Shown in pieces: positions 1-5,743 of a stretch of 6,070 nucleotides of DNA. Source of the stretch: JBEKCP01 sp050014815 (lineage in GTDB: Bacteria; Planctomycetota; Planctomycetia; Pirellulales; Thermoguttaceae). The DNA is taken from contig JBEKCP010000388.1 in the NCBI GenBank assembly GCA_050014815.1, forward strand, positions 1 to 6,070, read 5' to 3'. Under the pieces are notes generated by a model that was not told the DNA's origin, did no database searches, and worked only from the letters and a program-made list of their open reading frames with translations. The position numbers were made by a program, and so were the translations under genes. Position 1 is the first letter of the stretch; the number at the start of each line of letters is the position of its first letter.

Positions 1-122
1 GAGCGTCACTCCTTTCGAGAAAACCCCTATTTTTCAGGCACTTTCGACGTTTTCCACACCGAATTCCCAAGTCGCTTGTTGTAACCAATTGTCACTATTC
101 GACTTATAACCGGACAGTACTG

Positions 123-258
123 ATTGCAAATTGCAAATTGCGGACGGAGGAAGCTGGCGATGGCAAAGAGTGCGTTCCGCTGTCCGTCGGCTGCTTGGCG
201 CAGGTGCCGCGTGACTCTTCAATTTGCAATTTGCAATTCTCAATTTGCAATTTGCAAT
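123..258. repeat. AT-rich CAATTTG repeats, tandem and inverted
   Basis: CAATTTGCAATTTGCAAT occurs at 220-237 and again at 241-258, giving a 21-bp tandem period. The reverse complement, ATTGCAAATTGCAAATTGC, lies at 123-141. The left copy could therefore pair with either right copy across about 80-100 bases of GC-rich spacer. The block starts 10 bases past the stop codon of the minus-strand kinase, so a read-through transcript could fold here, but no T-run follows and I do not call it a terminator. From memory, TTTGCAAT-type repeats are common between genes in planctomycetes and create false ORFs rich in ICNLQ. Positions 1-122 hold nothing I recognise. Confidence 0.75.
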
Positions 259-268
259 CTTCCCCTCG

Positions 269-1111
269 TCACGCGGGGCAGTCCGCCGTGCCTTGCGTGC
301 TCGGCAGCGGGATCGTCACGGGCAAGGCCGCCGGGGCCCGACTTTCGGCGGCCTTGGCGGCCGTGGGGAACTTCAGCGTAAAAGCCGTCCCCTTGCCGAC
401 CGTGCTGTCCACGCGGATCCGGCCGTGATGCGCCTCGATGATGTCGCGGCACATCGAAAGCCCCAGGCCCGTCCCACCCTTGCCGCTGGCGTCGGGACCG
501 GACTTGGTCGTATAGAAGGACTCGAAGATGCGGGGCAACTTGTCCGCCGGGATGCCGCAGCCATTGTCGCGGACCACCAGGTCGACCGTGTCGGCCTGGT
601 CGTCGTAGAGGAGCTTGATCAGGACCCGCCCGCCACCGGGCATGGCCTGCCGGGCATTGATCAGCAGGTTCAACAGGACCTGTTGGACCTGGTTGCCGTT
701 GACGTAGGCAGCCGGCACCTGTTGGAAGCTCTTGTCCACCGTGATGCGGTACTTGTTCATTTCCCGCTCCAGCAACAAGAGGGTGTTCTCCACCAGCTCG
801 ACAAGATTGGTGGGCTCTTGGCCGGCGGAGCGGTTTCGGGCCATGCCCAGAACCGTGCTGGTGATCTTCGCAGCCCGATTGCTGGCCAGCAGGATCTTCT
901 CGAACGCCTTCTCCCGCGTTGCATTATCCTTGTGACGCATGCCGAGCTTGGCGTAGTTGATGATGGTCATCAGGACGTTGTTGAACTCGTGCGTCGTAGT
1001 GCTCACGAGCTCGCCAAGGGCCGTAAGGCGTTGCATCTGGGCAAGTTGTTGCTTCAGGAAATCGACCTGCTGCTGGAGGTCGCGGTCTTGGCAATTCTCG
1101 TTGCTGGACAC
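269..1111 (-). CDS. Soluble sensor histidine kinase (HisKA-like plus HATPase_c)
   Basis: A 280-residue kinase expected to autophosphorylate a histidine with ATP and pass the phosphate to a response regulator. Residues 12-30 are a Gln/Leu-rich likely coiled coil that leads into the dimerisation/phospho-acceptor helix. The H-box is THEFNN with His41. The ATP-binding part has the N-box NLLINARQAMP (148-158), the G1 box DNGCGIP (182-188), the F-box FESFYTTK (196-203) and the G2 box GGTGLGLS (212-219), so all catalytic motifs are intact. The Ala/Pro-rich tail (251-280) looks unstructured. There is no membrane segment, signal peptide or PAS/GAF sensor domain, so the input signal probably arrives through a partner or the coiled coil. 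The start is GTG at 1111. The frame has no ATG upstream before a TGA at 1145-1147, and no clear ribosome binding site is visible. No response regulator is adjacent, so it is an orphan kinase here. Family assignment is firm, but its role is unknown. Confidence 0.93.
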   Translation of the reverse strand: MSSNENCQDRDLQQQVDFLKQQLAQMQRLTALGELVSTTTHEFNNVLMTIINYAKLGMRHKDNATREKAFEKILLASNRAAKITSTVLGMARNRSAGQEPTNLVELVENTLLLLEREMNKYRITVDKSFQQVPAAYVNGNQVQQVLLNLLINARQAMPGGGRVLIKLLYDDQADTVDLVVRDNGCGIPADKLPRIFESFYTTKSGPDASGKGGTGLGLSMCRDIIEAHHGRIRVDSTVGKGTAFTLKFPTAAKAAESRAPAALPVTIPLPSTQGTADCPA

Positions 1112-1269
1112 GTAGGACTCACAGTCTAACTGGGGTACGCAAAATCACCCAAGACGCCATATCGCCCTGTTTGCCCGTCCACAGCCTTCTAGCTGTCTTC
1201 CCGGGGTGCCGTGTCTTAACCCATTGCGGGGCAAGGCGTTAGTCTCGTTTCCCGTATCGTCAACTCGTC

Positions 1270-1298
1270 TTGGCAACTGAAACGGAAGCGGCTACAAT
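1270..1298 (+). promoter_or_regulatory. Sigma70-like promoter of the 1350 gene
   Basis: TTGGCA (1270-1275) and TACAAT (1293-1298) each match the -35 and -10 consensus at 5 of 6 positions and are separated by exactly 17 bases. Transcription would start near 1305, giving a leader of about 45 bases before the ATG at 1350. The match and the position support the call, though no start-site data exist. Confidence 0.6.
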
Positions 1299-1349
1299 CC
1301 GCACCCGGCAGGACGCCGGCAGGAGATCCGGTAGATTGGAAAAACTGGG

Positions 1350-1610
1350 ATGCATACGGTAGAACTCCTCGGCTGTGCCCTCGACTTGGCCCGGCACCTC
1401 GGCTATGCCGTCCGCGAGGAATGGCTCGACGGCAGGGGGGGTGGTGGCTGCACGCTCAAAGGCCGCAAACTCCTCTTCCTTGATCTGGCCATGGACCCCG
1501 GCGAGCAGCTTCAGCAGGTGTTGGACGCCCTCCGGCAGGACCCGGAGACGCCGCAGCTTCCGATGCCGCCGGTGCTCCGCGAGTTGTTGGCGCCGCGGAA
1601 GGTCGCCTGA
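1350..1610 (+). CDS. Small conserved-type hypothetical protein
   Basis: An 86-residue protein of unknown function. The N-terminal part (1-26) is a helix followed by GYAVREEWLDG. A glycine run and a cysteine follow (GRGGGGC, 28-34), then LKGRKLLFLDLAMDP (36-50), which reads like two beta strands. The C-terminal part is a helix (EQLQQVLDALRQDP) and a proline-rich end with PPVLRELL. From memory, the pattern 'R-x-EWL-x-G-x-GGG-x-C, GRK-x-LF-x-DL, EQL-x-Q-V' is shared by small hypothetical proteins in planctomycete genomes. I know no function for them and could not check this. The ATG at 1350 follows a strong promoter match. AGGAG at 1321-1325 is too far upstream to be its ribosome binding site, and only a weak GGA (1338-1340) is well placed. 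No signal peptide or membrane segment is visible. The gene stands alone. Confidence 0.72.
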   Translation: MHTVELLGCALDLARHLGYAVREEWLDGRGGGGCTLKGRKLLFLDLAMDPGEQLQQVLDALRQDPETPQLPMPPVLRELLAPRKVA

Positions 1611-1663
1611 CTCGCCGTCCGCCGGCCCTCGGGGCAAAAGGTGGCCAAGGGACTTTTCTGTAG

Positions 1664-1684
1664 CCCAGGCGTTCTACGCCTGGG
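1664..1684. repeat. Perfect 8-bp hairpin, CCCAGGCG/CGCCTGGG
   Basis: CCCAGGCG (1664-1671) and CGCCTGGG (1677-1684) form a perfect stem around the loop TTCTA. No T-run follows on either strand, so it is a weak candidate terminator for the gene ending at 1610. A partial third copy, CCCAGGCGTA, is at 1792-1801 beyond the next hairpin, which suggests these belong to one composite intergenic repeat rather than a lone terminator. Confidence 0.65.
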
Positions 1685-1708
1685 ACGAGGAAACCACCAA
1701 CCGCAGTT

Positions 1709-1770
1709 TTCTTCCTTCGGCCCCTTCAGGGGCGCTGATAGGCTCCGCCCCCGAAGGGGCTGAAGAAGAA
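1709..1770. repeat. Long imperfect hairpin with 24-bp arms
   Basis: The left arm (1709-1733) and the right arm (1747-1770) are reverse complements apart from one extra base and two mismatches. The core is GGCCCCTTCAGGGGC on the left and GCCCCCGAAGGGGC on the right, and both outer ends are TTCTTC/GAAGAA. The 13-base loop is GCTGATAGGCTCC. Each arm also contains its own small palindrome (CCCCTTCAGGGG and CCCCGAAGGGG), so the stem can fold as one long hairpin or two short ones. It is non-coding and probably a dispersed palindromic repeat. Confidence 0.7.
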
Positions 1771-1960
1771 AGGGAATGATCGTTTCCCAGCCCCAGGCGT
1801 ACGGATAGACCTCGCCGACAAGGCTCAGATAGAACTTGCCCGGGTGGATCGTATTGTCATGGCATTAAACACACCAAGATATCATTCCCCGCCGGATTTG
1901 GAATTGACCCGGATCAAATCGGGCGAGAAAAGCCCCGCGGAGCCATCGGCGGCACGGAGG

Positions 1961-2069
1961 TCCCCTCTCCCTCCGGGAGAGGGTTAGGGTTAGGGCACCC
2001 CGAATGAAAGCGCCCCCTCACCCTCGGCCCCTCTCCCACTCGTGCCGTTGCGGCACGCGGGAGAGGGGA
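1961..2069. repeat. MITE-like palindromic element, 109 bp
   Basis: The ends TCCCCTCTCCC (1961-1971) and GGGAGAGGGGA (2059-2069) are perfect 11-bp inverted repeats. Inside the left end, CCCTCTCCC and GGGAGAGGG form a 9-bp stem around TCC (1963-1983). At the right, CCCCTCTCCC (2028-2037) pairs with GGGAGAGGGG (2059-2068) and encloses a second stem, CGTGCCG/CGGCACG around TTG (2041-2057). The middle carries GGGTTAGGGTTAGGGC facing CCCTCACCCT. This matches in style a CCTCTCCC...GGGAGAGG repeat that I recall as widespread between bacterial genes. No transposase is encoded, so any mobility would depend on an enzyme elsewhere. No clear target duplication is seen at the flanks. Confidence 0.75.
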
Positions 2070-2344
2070 GCTTTTGAGATAGTTTCTAAAGACTTTCCAG
2101 AAAAGAACTTCCGATCTTGGAGAGTCCGCCGGCACTGCCTCCGGCGTCGGCAGGCCCTTCGCCGAGAAAAAATTCCGATTGCCCCCTTGACCCGCGGGGC
2201 CGCCGTGCGAATGATGGTTGTAGAACGCCCGCGAACCAAGCGTGTGGGCAGCCGTTCACGGAAACCCGTTGGGGCAGATGAATGGCCTGTCCGTTGGTGA
2301 GAAAGAATCGCGGGCGTTCTGTCTTTTCTTGCCCGTTACTTTGC

Positions 2345-2566
2345 TCACCCATCGCACTGGCCGACGCGCTTCCAAACCTCCTCGCGCGTCAGGGCTATTT
2401 CCGGCGTGCGATCCAGTTCCTCGGCCCGTCTCTGGGCCTCCTCCTTATGCCACGCCTGGAGAGGAAATGGTTCGGCAGATGCCGCAATGTCTTCCCATAG
2501 TTGCTCGACAATCCGAAGCTTGTCGGCGATCGGCAGTTTACGGAGTTCTTCCAGTTTGATCGGCAT
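2345..2566 (-). CDS. Addiction-module antitoxin-like protein, toxin absent
   Basis: A 73-residue acidic, helical protein. The N-terminal part, LEELRKLPIADKLRIVEQLWEDI (residues 5-27), and the later EEAQRRAEELDRTPEIALTREEVWKRV match the pattern of the short 'putative addiction module component' family (TIGR02574 type). In that family the N-terminal helix is followed by an 'L-x-R...P...TWEEV' segment, and the gene normally sits directly upstream of a RelE/ParE-type toxin that it neutralises. Here no such toxin follows. An ATG overlapping the stop (2350-2352) opens an 88-codon frame rich in Arg, Gly and Pro that lacks RelE-like features. The gene is therefore an orphan antitoxin, perhaps the remnant of a module that lost its toxin. 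The start is ATG at 2566 with no strong ribosome binding site, downstream of a plausible promoter. Family match is from pattern recognition only. Confidence 0.78.
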   Translation of the reverse strand: MPIKLEELRKLPIADKLRIVEQLWEDIAASAEPFPLQAWHKEEAQRRAEELDRTPEIALTREEVWKRVGQCDG

Positions 2567-2616
2567 CGGAGAATCGTCTCAAGGATTCCATCGGCAGGCC
2601 ATCGGGACGCAAGCAG

Positions 2617-2645
2617 TTTCTACTCTTATTCTAGTGCGGTTTCAA
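2617..2645 (-). promoter_or_regulatory. Candidate sigma70 promoter of the orphan antitoxin
   Basis: Read on the minus strand, TTGAAA (2645-2640) is followed after exactly 17 bases by TAGAAA (2622-2617), 5 of 6 and 4 of 6 consensus matches. The start would fall near 2610, about 44 bases before the ATG at 2566. The AT-rich spacer and good placement favour it, and the -10 box is only fair. Confidence 0.42.
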
Positions 2646-2700
2646 CTGCGTGACCATCTTCTTGTGATTTGAAGTGGTGTCTGGTGCGAATCCCGGTGTT

Positions 2701-2843
2701 CCTTTGCGCCTTTGCGGCCTGGCGCCTTTGCGTGATATCCCTCCCGGTCGTCGCGTTGCCTACACGATAGGCCATTTGCAAGGATATCGGTTCAGGACGG
2801 GGAGTGTTCCACGCAAAGGTGCCAAGGCGCCAAGACGCGAAGG
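2701..2843. repeat. Large imperfect inverted repeat (CCTTTGCG/CGCAAAGG type)
   Basis: The left arm 2701-2734 and right arm 2810-2843 are reverse complements at 28 of 34 positions by my count. The innermost ten bases are perfect: CCTTTGCGTG on the left, CACGCAAAGG on the right. A second perfect inverted pair, GATATCC (2734-2740) and GGATATC (2782-2788), is nested inside. Arms built from repeated CCTTTGCG-like units are, from memory, a common intergenic repeat type in planctomycetes and cyanobacteria. The element is non-coding and lies between the 3' end of glgX and the promoter of the orphan antitoxin. Confidence 0.72.
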
Positions 2844-2857
2844 TGATTGAGTCGAAA

Positions 2858-2875
2858 GGGCACCGACTTGTGCCC
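2858..2875 (-). terminator. Probable intrinsic terminator of glgX
   Basis: On the minus strand GGGCAC, the loop AAGTCG and GTGCCC form a perfect 6-bp GC-rich stem starting 14 bases past the glgX stop, followed by TTTCG. Position and stem fit an intrinsic terminator. The T-run is only three bases, so termination may be partial. Confidence 0.45.
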
Positions 2876-2889
2876 CCCGCCCGTCAATA

Positions 2890-4974
2890 CTACGCCTCGT
2901 CGCTGGCGACGTAGCAGACCATCGAGCGGCCTTCCAGCTCGACCGTCCAGTCCGCCGCCGGCGCTGGGCCGTCCAAGTCAGGGTAGATGTCGTACGGGCT
3001 GCGGGCCGCCGTGTTCAAGAGCATCCACCAGTTCAACGACCGGACGACCTTGGGCACCACGAACCGCAGCGGCGCGTCCCCCGCGTGCAGTAGGATCAGC
3101 AGATGATGGTTGGGCGGCTCGAGGACGTCCCGGCGCGGGGCGGCCCCCAGCACGCACGCCATGCTGTTGTCCGGCTGCGCCCAGTCGATCGGTGTGCCAG
3201 CCGGGCCGTACCAGGTCACGTCGGGCAGGCCGCCGGGGCGGACCGGAAGGCCCGTCAGGAAGTCGGTTCGCCGGACCGTCGGCTCCGCGCGGCGGAACGC
3301 CGCCAGGGCCCGCACGAACCGCCCGAGCGCCTCGTGCCGCTTCACCAGCTTCCAGTCGAACCAGGAGATCGGGTTGTCCTGGCAGTAGGCATTGTTGTTG
3401 CCCTGCTGCGTGCGGCGGCATTCGTCGCCGAAGAGGATCATCGGGACGCCCTGGCTCAAAAGGATGGAGGCCAGGAGGTTCTTGATCTGCCGCATCCGGA
3501 CCGTCTCGATCGACCGCCGCGTGGTGGGGCCCTCGATGCCGTAGTTCGCACTGTAGTTGTAGTTCTCGCCGTCGCGGTTCTGCTCGCCGTTGGCGTCGTT
3601 GTGCTTCGCGCTGTAGCTCACCAGGTCGCTGAGCGTAAAGCCGTCGTGCGAGGTGACGAAATTGATGCTGTGGTAGGGGCGGCGGCCGCTCTTCTCGTAC
3701 AGGTCGCTCGAGCCGGCCAGCCGCGTGGCCCACATGCCGACCATGTGCGGGTCGCCCCGCCAGAACCGCCGCACGTCGTCGCGGAACCGCCCGTTCCACT
3801 CCGCCCAGCGGAGGCTCCCGAACGTGCCCACCTGGTATGCCCCCGCCGCGTCCCACGCCTCGGCGATGATCTTCGTGTCGGCCAATCGCGGGTCCTCGGT
3901 GATCGTCTCGATCACCGGCGGGTTGGGAATGAGGTTCCCGTCCCGGTCGCGGCTGAGGATCGACGCCAGGTCGAAGCGGAAACCGTCGACGTGGTAGTTG
4001 TGTACCCAGTGCCGCAGGCAATGGAAGATCAACTCGCGGACGATCGGGTGGTTGCCGTTGACCGTGTTGCCGCAGCCGGTGTAATTGCGATAGAACTGGC
4101 CGCCGTTCTCCAGCATGTAATAGACGCGGTTCTCCAAACCCTTGAAGCTGAGCGTGGGCCCCTGTTCGTTCCCCTCGGCCGTGTGGTTGAAAACCACGTC
4201 GAGGATGACCTCGATGTCCGCGCTGTGCAGCGCCCGGACCATCTCCTTGAACTCGCGGACCTGGCAGCCCGGCTCGCTGCCGACGGCGTAGCCCCGGTGT
4301 GGGGCGAAAAAGCACAAAGGATCGTAGCCCCAGTAGTTCGGCTGCGCCAGCCTCTGCCCCAGGCAATCAAGAATCGGGAACTCGTGTACCGGCATCAGTT
4401 CGACGGCCGTCACCCCCAGCGACTTCAGGTAGGGGATCTTCTCAATGACGCCCAGGTAGGTGCCGGGATGCTCGACCCCGCTCGTGGGCGACTGGGTGAA
4501 GCCGCGGACGTGGATCTCATAGATGATCGTCTCGGCCAGGCTCCGCCGCAGGTGCCGATCGCCCTGCCAGTCGAACTCGTCGTAGACCACGACGCACTTG
4601 GGCGGCCGCAAGACCCCCCCCTCGGCCGGCAGAAAGTCGCCGGCAAGGGCCTTCGCGTAGGGGTCCAGCAGCCGGGCTTGCGGATCGAAGCGATACCCCT
4701 TTTGCGGCTCATGGGGACCGTCGGCCTGGAAATGGTAGAGTTGCCCCGGCCCTACACCCGGCACAAAGACGCTCCAGACATCCCCCCACCGGTTGAGGTC
4801 GGGGTCGAAATCGATAATCTCCGCCGGCTCGGGGTCCGTCGTCGCATCGTAGAGCAATAGCCGCATGGCGGTTGCACTGCGGCTGAAAACGGCGAACTGG
4901 ACCCCTCCATCGTGCATAATAGCACCATACGGAAGTGGGTGCAGGAACCGTAAGGCAGCATGCCGTTGGGACAT
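2890..4974 (-). CDS. glgX: Glycogen debranching enzyme GlgX (GH13 isoamylase type)
   Basis: Hydrolyses alpha-1,6 branch linkages of glycogen or limit dextrin in the cytoplasm, freeing linear maltodextrins. Numbered from the ATG at 4974 (694 residues), the N-terminal CBM48-like beta domain (about 16-110) contains GGVQFAVFSRSATAM and the typical LYHFQADGPHEPQKGYRFDP. The GH13 barrel shows YWGYDP (214-219), region I DVVFNH (259-264), region II GFRFDLAS (331-338) with nucleophile Asp335, region III IIAEAWD with acid/base Glu372, and region IV TSHDGF with Asp444. The order NYWGYDP, AEAWDAAGAYQVG, EWNGRFRDDVRRF and FGDECRRTQQGNNNAYCQDN is typical of GlgX/TreX. The C-terminal beta domain is complete. 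Length is close to the family's usual 650-720. The frame is open up to a TTG at 5175, and ATG 5049, preceded by GAGAAGC, is an alternative start. I chose 4974 because residues upstream do not resemble the family. A TATAAG at 5155-5150 (minus) could be a -10 box, but its -35 is poor. No other glycogen gene is adjacent. Confidence 0.95.
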   Translation of the reverse strand: MSQRHAALRFLHPLPYGAIMHDGGVQFAVFSRSATAMRLLLYDATTDPEPAEIIDFDPDLNRWGDVWSVFVPGVGPGQLYHFQADGPHEPQKGYRFDPQARLLDPYAKALAGDFLPAEGGVLRPPKCVVVYDEFDWQGDRHLRRSLAETIIYEIHVRGFTQSPTSGVEHPGTYLGVIEKIPYLKSLGVTAVELMPVHEFPILDCLGQRLAQPNYWGYDPLCFFAPHRGYAVGSEPGCQVREFKEMVRALHSADIEVILDVVFNHTAEGNEQGPTLSFKGLENRVYYMLENGGQFYRNYTGCGNTVNGNHPIVRELIFHCLRHWVHNYHVDGFRFDLASILSRDRDGNLIPNPPVIETITEDPRLADTKIIAEAWDAAGAYQVGTFGSLRWAEWNGRFRDDVRRFWRGDPHMVGMWATRLAGSSDLYEKSGRRPYHSINFVTSHDGFTLSDLVSYSAKHNDANGEQNRDGENYNYSANYGIEGPTTRRSIETVRMRQIKNLLASILLSQGVPMILFGDECRRTQQGNNNAYCQDNPISWFDWKLVKRHEALGRFVRALAAFRRAEPTVRRTDFLTGLPVRPGGLPDVTWYGPAGTPIDWAQPDNSMACVLGAAPRRDVLEPPNHHLLILLHAGDAPLRFVVPKVVRSLNWWMLLNTAARSPYDIYPDLDGPAPAADWTVELEGRSMVCYVASDEA

Positions 4975-5300
4975 GACGGGACACTCGACGCTGCAGGCCG
5001 GGAAAACCCCAACATCGGAAGCATAGCACGGAAGGAGGTCAAGGGACATGCTTCTCACCCAGGCCAGGGAAAGCGAGTAAAAAGGGGAGGGCTGGGCGGT
5101 CTGGATTCTTGCGCCGAGGCAGAACCCATCCCCAGCCCGCCGGAGTCCCCTTATACTTCGGTAGCCCTCTGGCAAGAAGATGAACCTGAGCGGCTGGTCC
5201 CTCCGCCGTTCGCCGATCGGCAGTTCATGGCTTTCGGGATTCTTCGCGCCAACCGCAATCCGCGGATTTTCGACACTTTATCACGGAAATCGGGTAATCA

Positions 5301-5332
5301 CGAAAACCCGAAAGGACGAAAGGCGGAAAAGC
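5301..5332. repeat. 8-bp tandem repeat (CGAAANNN, four units)
   Basis: CGAAAACC, CGAAAGGA, CGAAAGGC and GGAAAAGC follow one another with a strict 8-base period. CGAAA starts at 5301, 5309 and 5317, and the fourth copy is degenerate. A looser copy precedes it, since ATCACGGAAATCGGG is echoed by ATCACGAAAACCCG. No coding function is seen. Confidence 0.6.
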
Positions 5333-5335
5333 GGT

Positions 5336-5394
5336 CTTGGGTCTGAGGACCTCGGGCACCGTGCGCAGCATGGTCGTGGGGCCGAAGACCCAAG
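5336..5394. repeat. 9-bp inverted repeat CTTGGGTCT/AGACCCAAG
   Basis: CTTGGGTCT (5336-5344) and AGACCCAAG (5386-5394) are perfect reverse complements separated by 41 bases. No T-run follows on either strand, so it is not an obvious terminator. It is probably another fragment of dispersed intergenic repeat. Confidence 0.5.
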
Positions 5395-5424
5395 GCCCAA
5401 GATCCAACGAGGCCAGGCGCCAGA

Positions 5425-5453
5425 TTGACTCAACGGCTGACGGCTGTTAGACT
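5425..5453 (+). promoter_or_regulatory. Candidate sigma70 promoter of the TA operon
   Basis: TTGACT (5425-5430, 5 of 6) and TAGACT (5448-5453, 4 of 6) are separated by exactly 17 bases. The spacer contains a direct repeat ACGGCTG-ACGGCTG (5433-5446), which could be a regulator site. The predicted start near 5460 leaves a leader of about 50 bases before the ATG at 5510. Confidence 0.45.
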
Positions 5454-5477
5454 TCCAAGAGTGGACGGTGGCGGTTT

Positions 5478-5492
5478 CCACTTGCTGAGTGG
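5478..5492. promoter_or_regulatory. Small palindrome, possible TA operator
   Basis: CCACT (5478-5482) and AGTGG (5488-5492) form a perfect inverted repeat with a 5-base centre between the candidate promoter and the ribosome binding site. Toxin-antitoxin operons are usually autorepressed through such palindromes near the promoter. That is the only reason to suggest a role, and five-base arms occur often by chance. Confidence 0.25.
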
Positions 5493-5509
5493 TATTGAAG
5501 GGAAATGCA

Positions 5510-5743
5510 ATGCACGATTTGACGGAACTGGAAACGGCAGCCGATGCGCTCCCGCCTCATGAGAAGCGGGAACTCTTGCAGTTCCTTGTCTCGCGACTGC
5601 GCGAGGAAGGCATCGACGCCCCCGACATGCGCTTGCCGAGCCACAGCGTACTGGAAATCGAGCCCGTGAGCGTCGGCGCCCTCCTGCAACCGTTAGGGCG
5701 CGACGATGACCTTCTGGGCGAAATGCTTGAAGGTCGCCGATGA
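5510..5743 (+). CDS. Antitoxin of a VapBC-like (PIN toxin) module
   Basis: A 77-residue acidic protein. The N-terminal part, LTELETAADALPPHEKRELLQFLVSRLRE (4-32), is a helical segment shared by many short antitoxin-like proteins. The C-terminal part, HSVLEIEPVSVGALLQPLGRDDDLLGEMLEGR, ends in the 'DDDLLGEMLEGR' tail I associate with antitoxins found next to PIN toxins. It should bind and block the toxin encoded directly after it. The two genes overlap by ATGA (5740-5743), so they are translationally coupled. I chose ATG 5510 over GTG 5489 because GAAGGG (5497-5502) sits 7 bases upstream. There is no obvious ribbon-helix-helix or AbrB motif, so DNA binding is uncertain. The gene is intact although its toxin partner is broken. 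Confidence 0.8.
   Translation: MHDLTELETAADALPPHEKRELLQFLVSRLREEGIDAPDMRLPSHSVLEIEPVSVGALLQPLGRDDDLLGEMLEGRR

Larger units (their letters stand above)
1611..2344. other. Gene-free intergenic stretch
   Basis: No ORF here has the character of a real gene. The stretch contains the three palindromic repeats listed separately, a protein-like minus-strand tract at 1778-1864 (see findings), and about 270 bases (2070-2344) in which I see nothing recognisable. An 88-codon minus-strand ORF at 2086-2352 overlaps the stop of the antitoxin gene but does not look like a toxin. Confidence 0.6.
4975..5509. other. Gene-free intergenic stretch between glgX and the TA locus
   Basis: Divergent upstream region of glgX (-) and the antitoxin (+). 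No ORF here looks like a protein. It holds the 8-bp tandem repeat, a 9-bp inverted repeat and the promoter and palindrome listed separately. The first 200 bases also include the extended glgX reading frame, which I judge to be untranslated. Confidence 0.55.

Noticed and set aside
89..110. TTGTCA and TATAAC boxes near the left edge
   Set aside because: The spacer is only 10 bases and no plus-strand gene lies downstream.
224..1129. 301-codon plus-strand ORF opposite the histidine kinase
   Set aside because: It is antisense to a kinase with every catalytic motif intact, and its start lies in the CAATTTG repeat.
1990..2000. Telomere-like TTAGGG units
   Set aside because: Only two units, inside a palindromic bacterial repeat. 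This is a coincidence, not a chromosome end.
2187..2215. Plus-strand promoter-like pair TTGACC-N17-AATGAT
   Set aside because: The spacing is right but no plus-strand gene follows, and the downstream genes are on the minus strand.
2311..2335. CGGGC/GCCCG inverted pair after the orphan antitoxin
   Set aside because: Five-base arms around a 15-base loop without a T-run are too weak for a terminator.
2086..2352. 88-codon minus-strand ORF overlapping the antitoxin stop
   Set aside because: Its position would suit a toxin, but the product is Arg/Gly/Pro-rich without RelE, ParE or PIN features and has no ribosome binding site of its own. Kept only as something to check.
3103..4860. 585-codon plus-strand ORF opposite glgX
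   Set aside because: It is the antisense shadow of a GC-rich gene with all GH13 motifs on the other strand. Its Val/Ala/Arg/Asp-rich product shows no domain.
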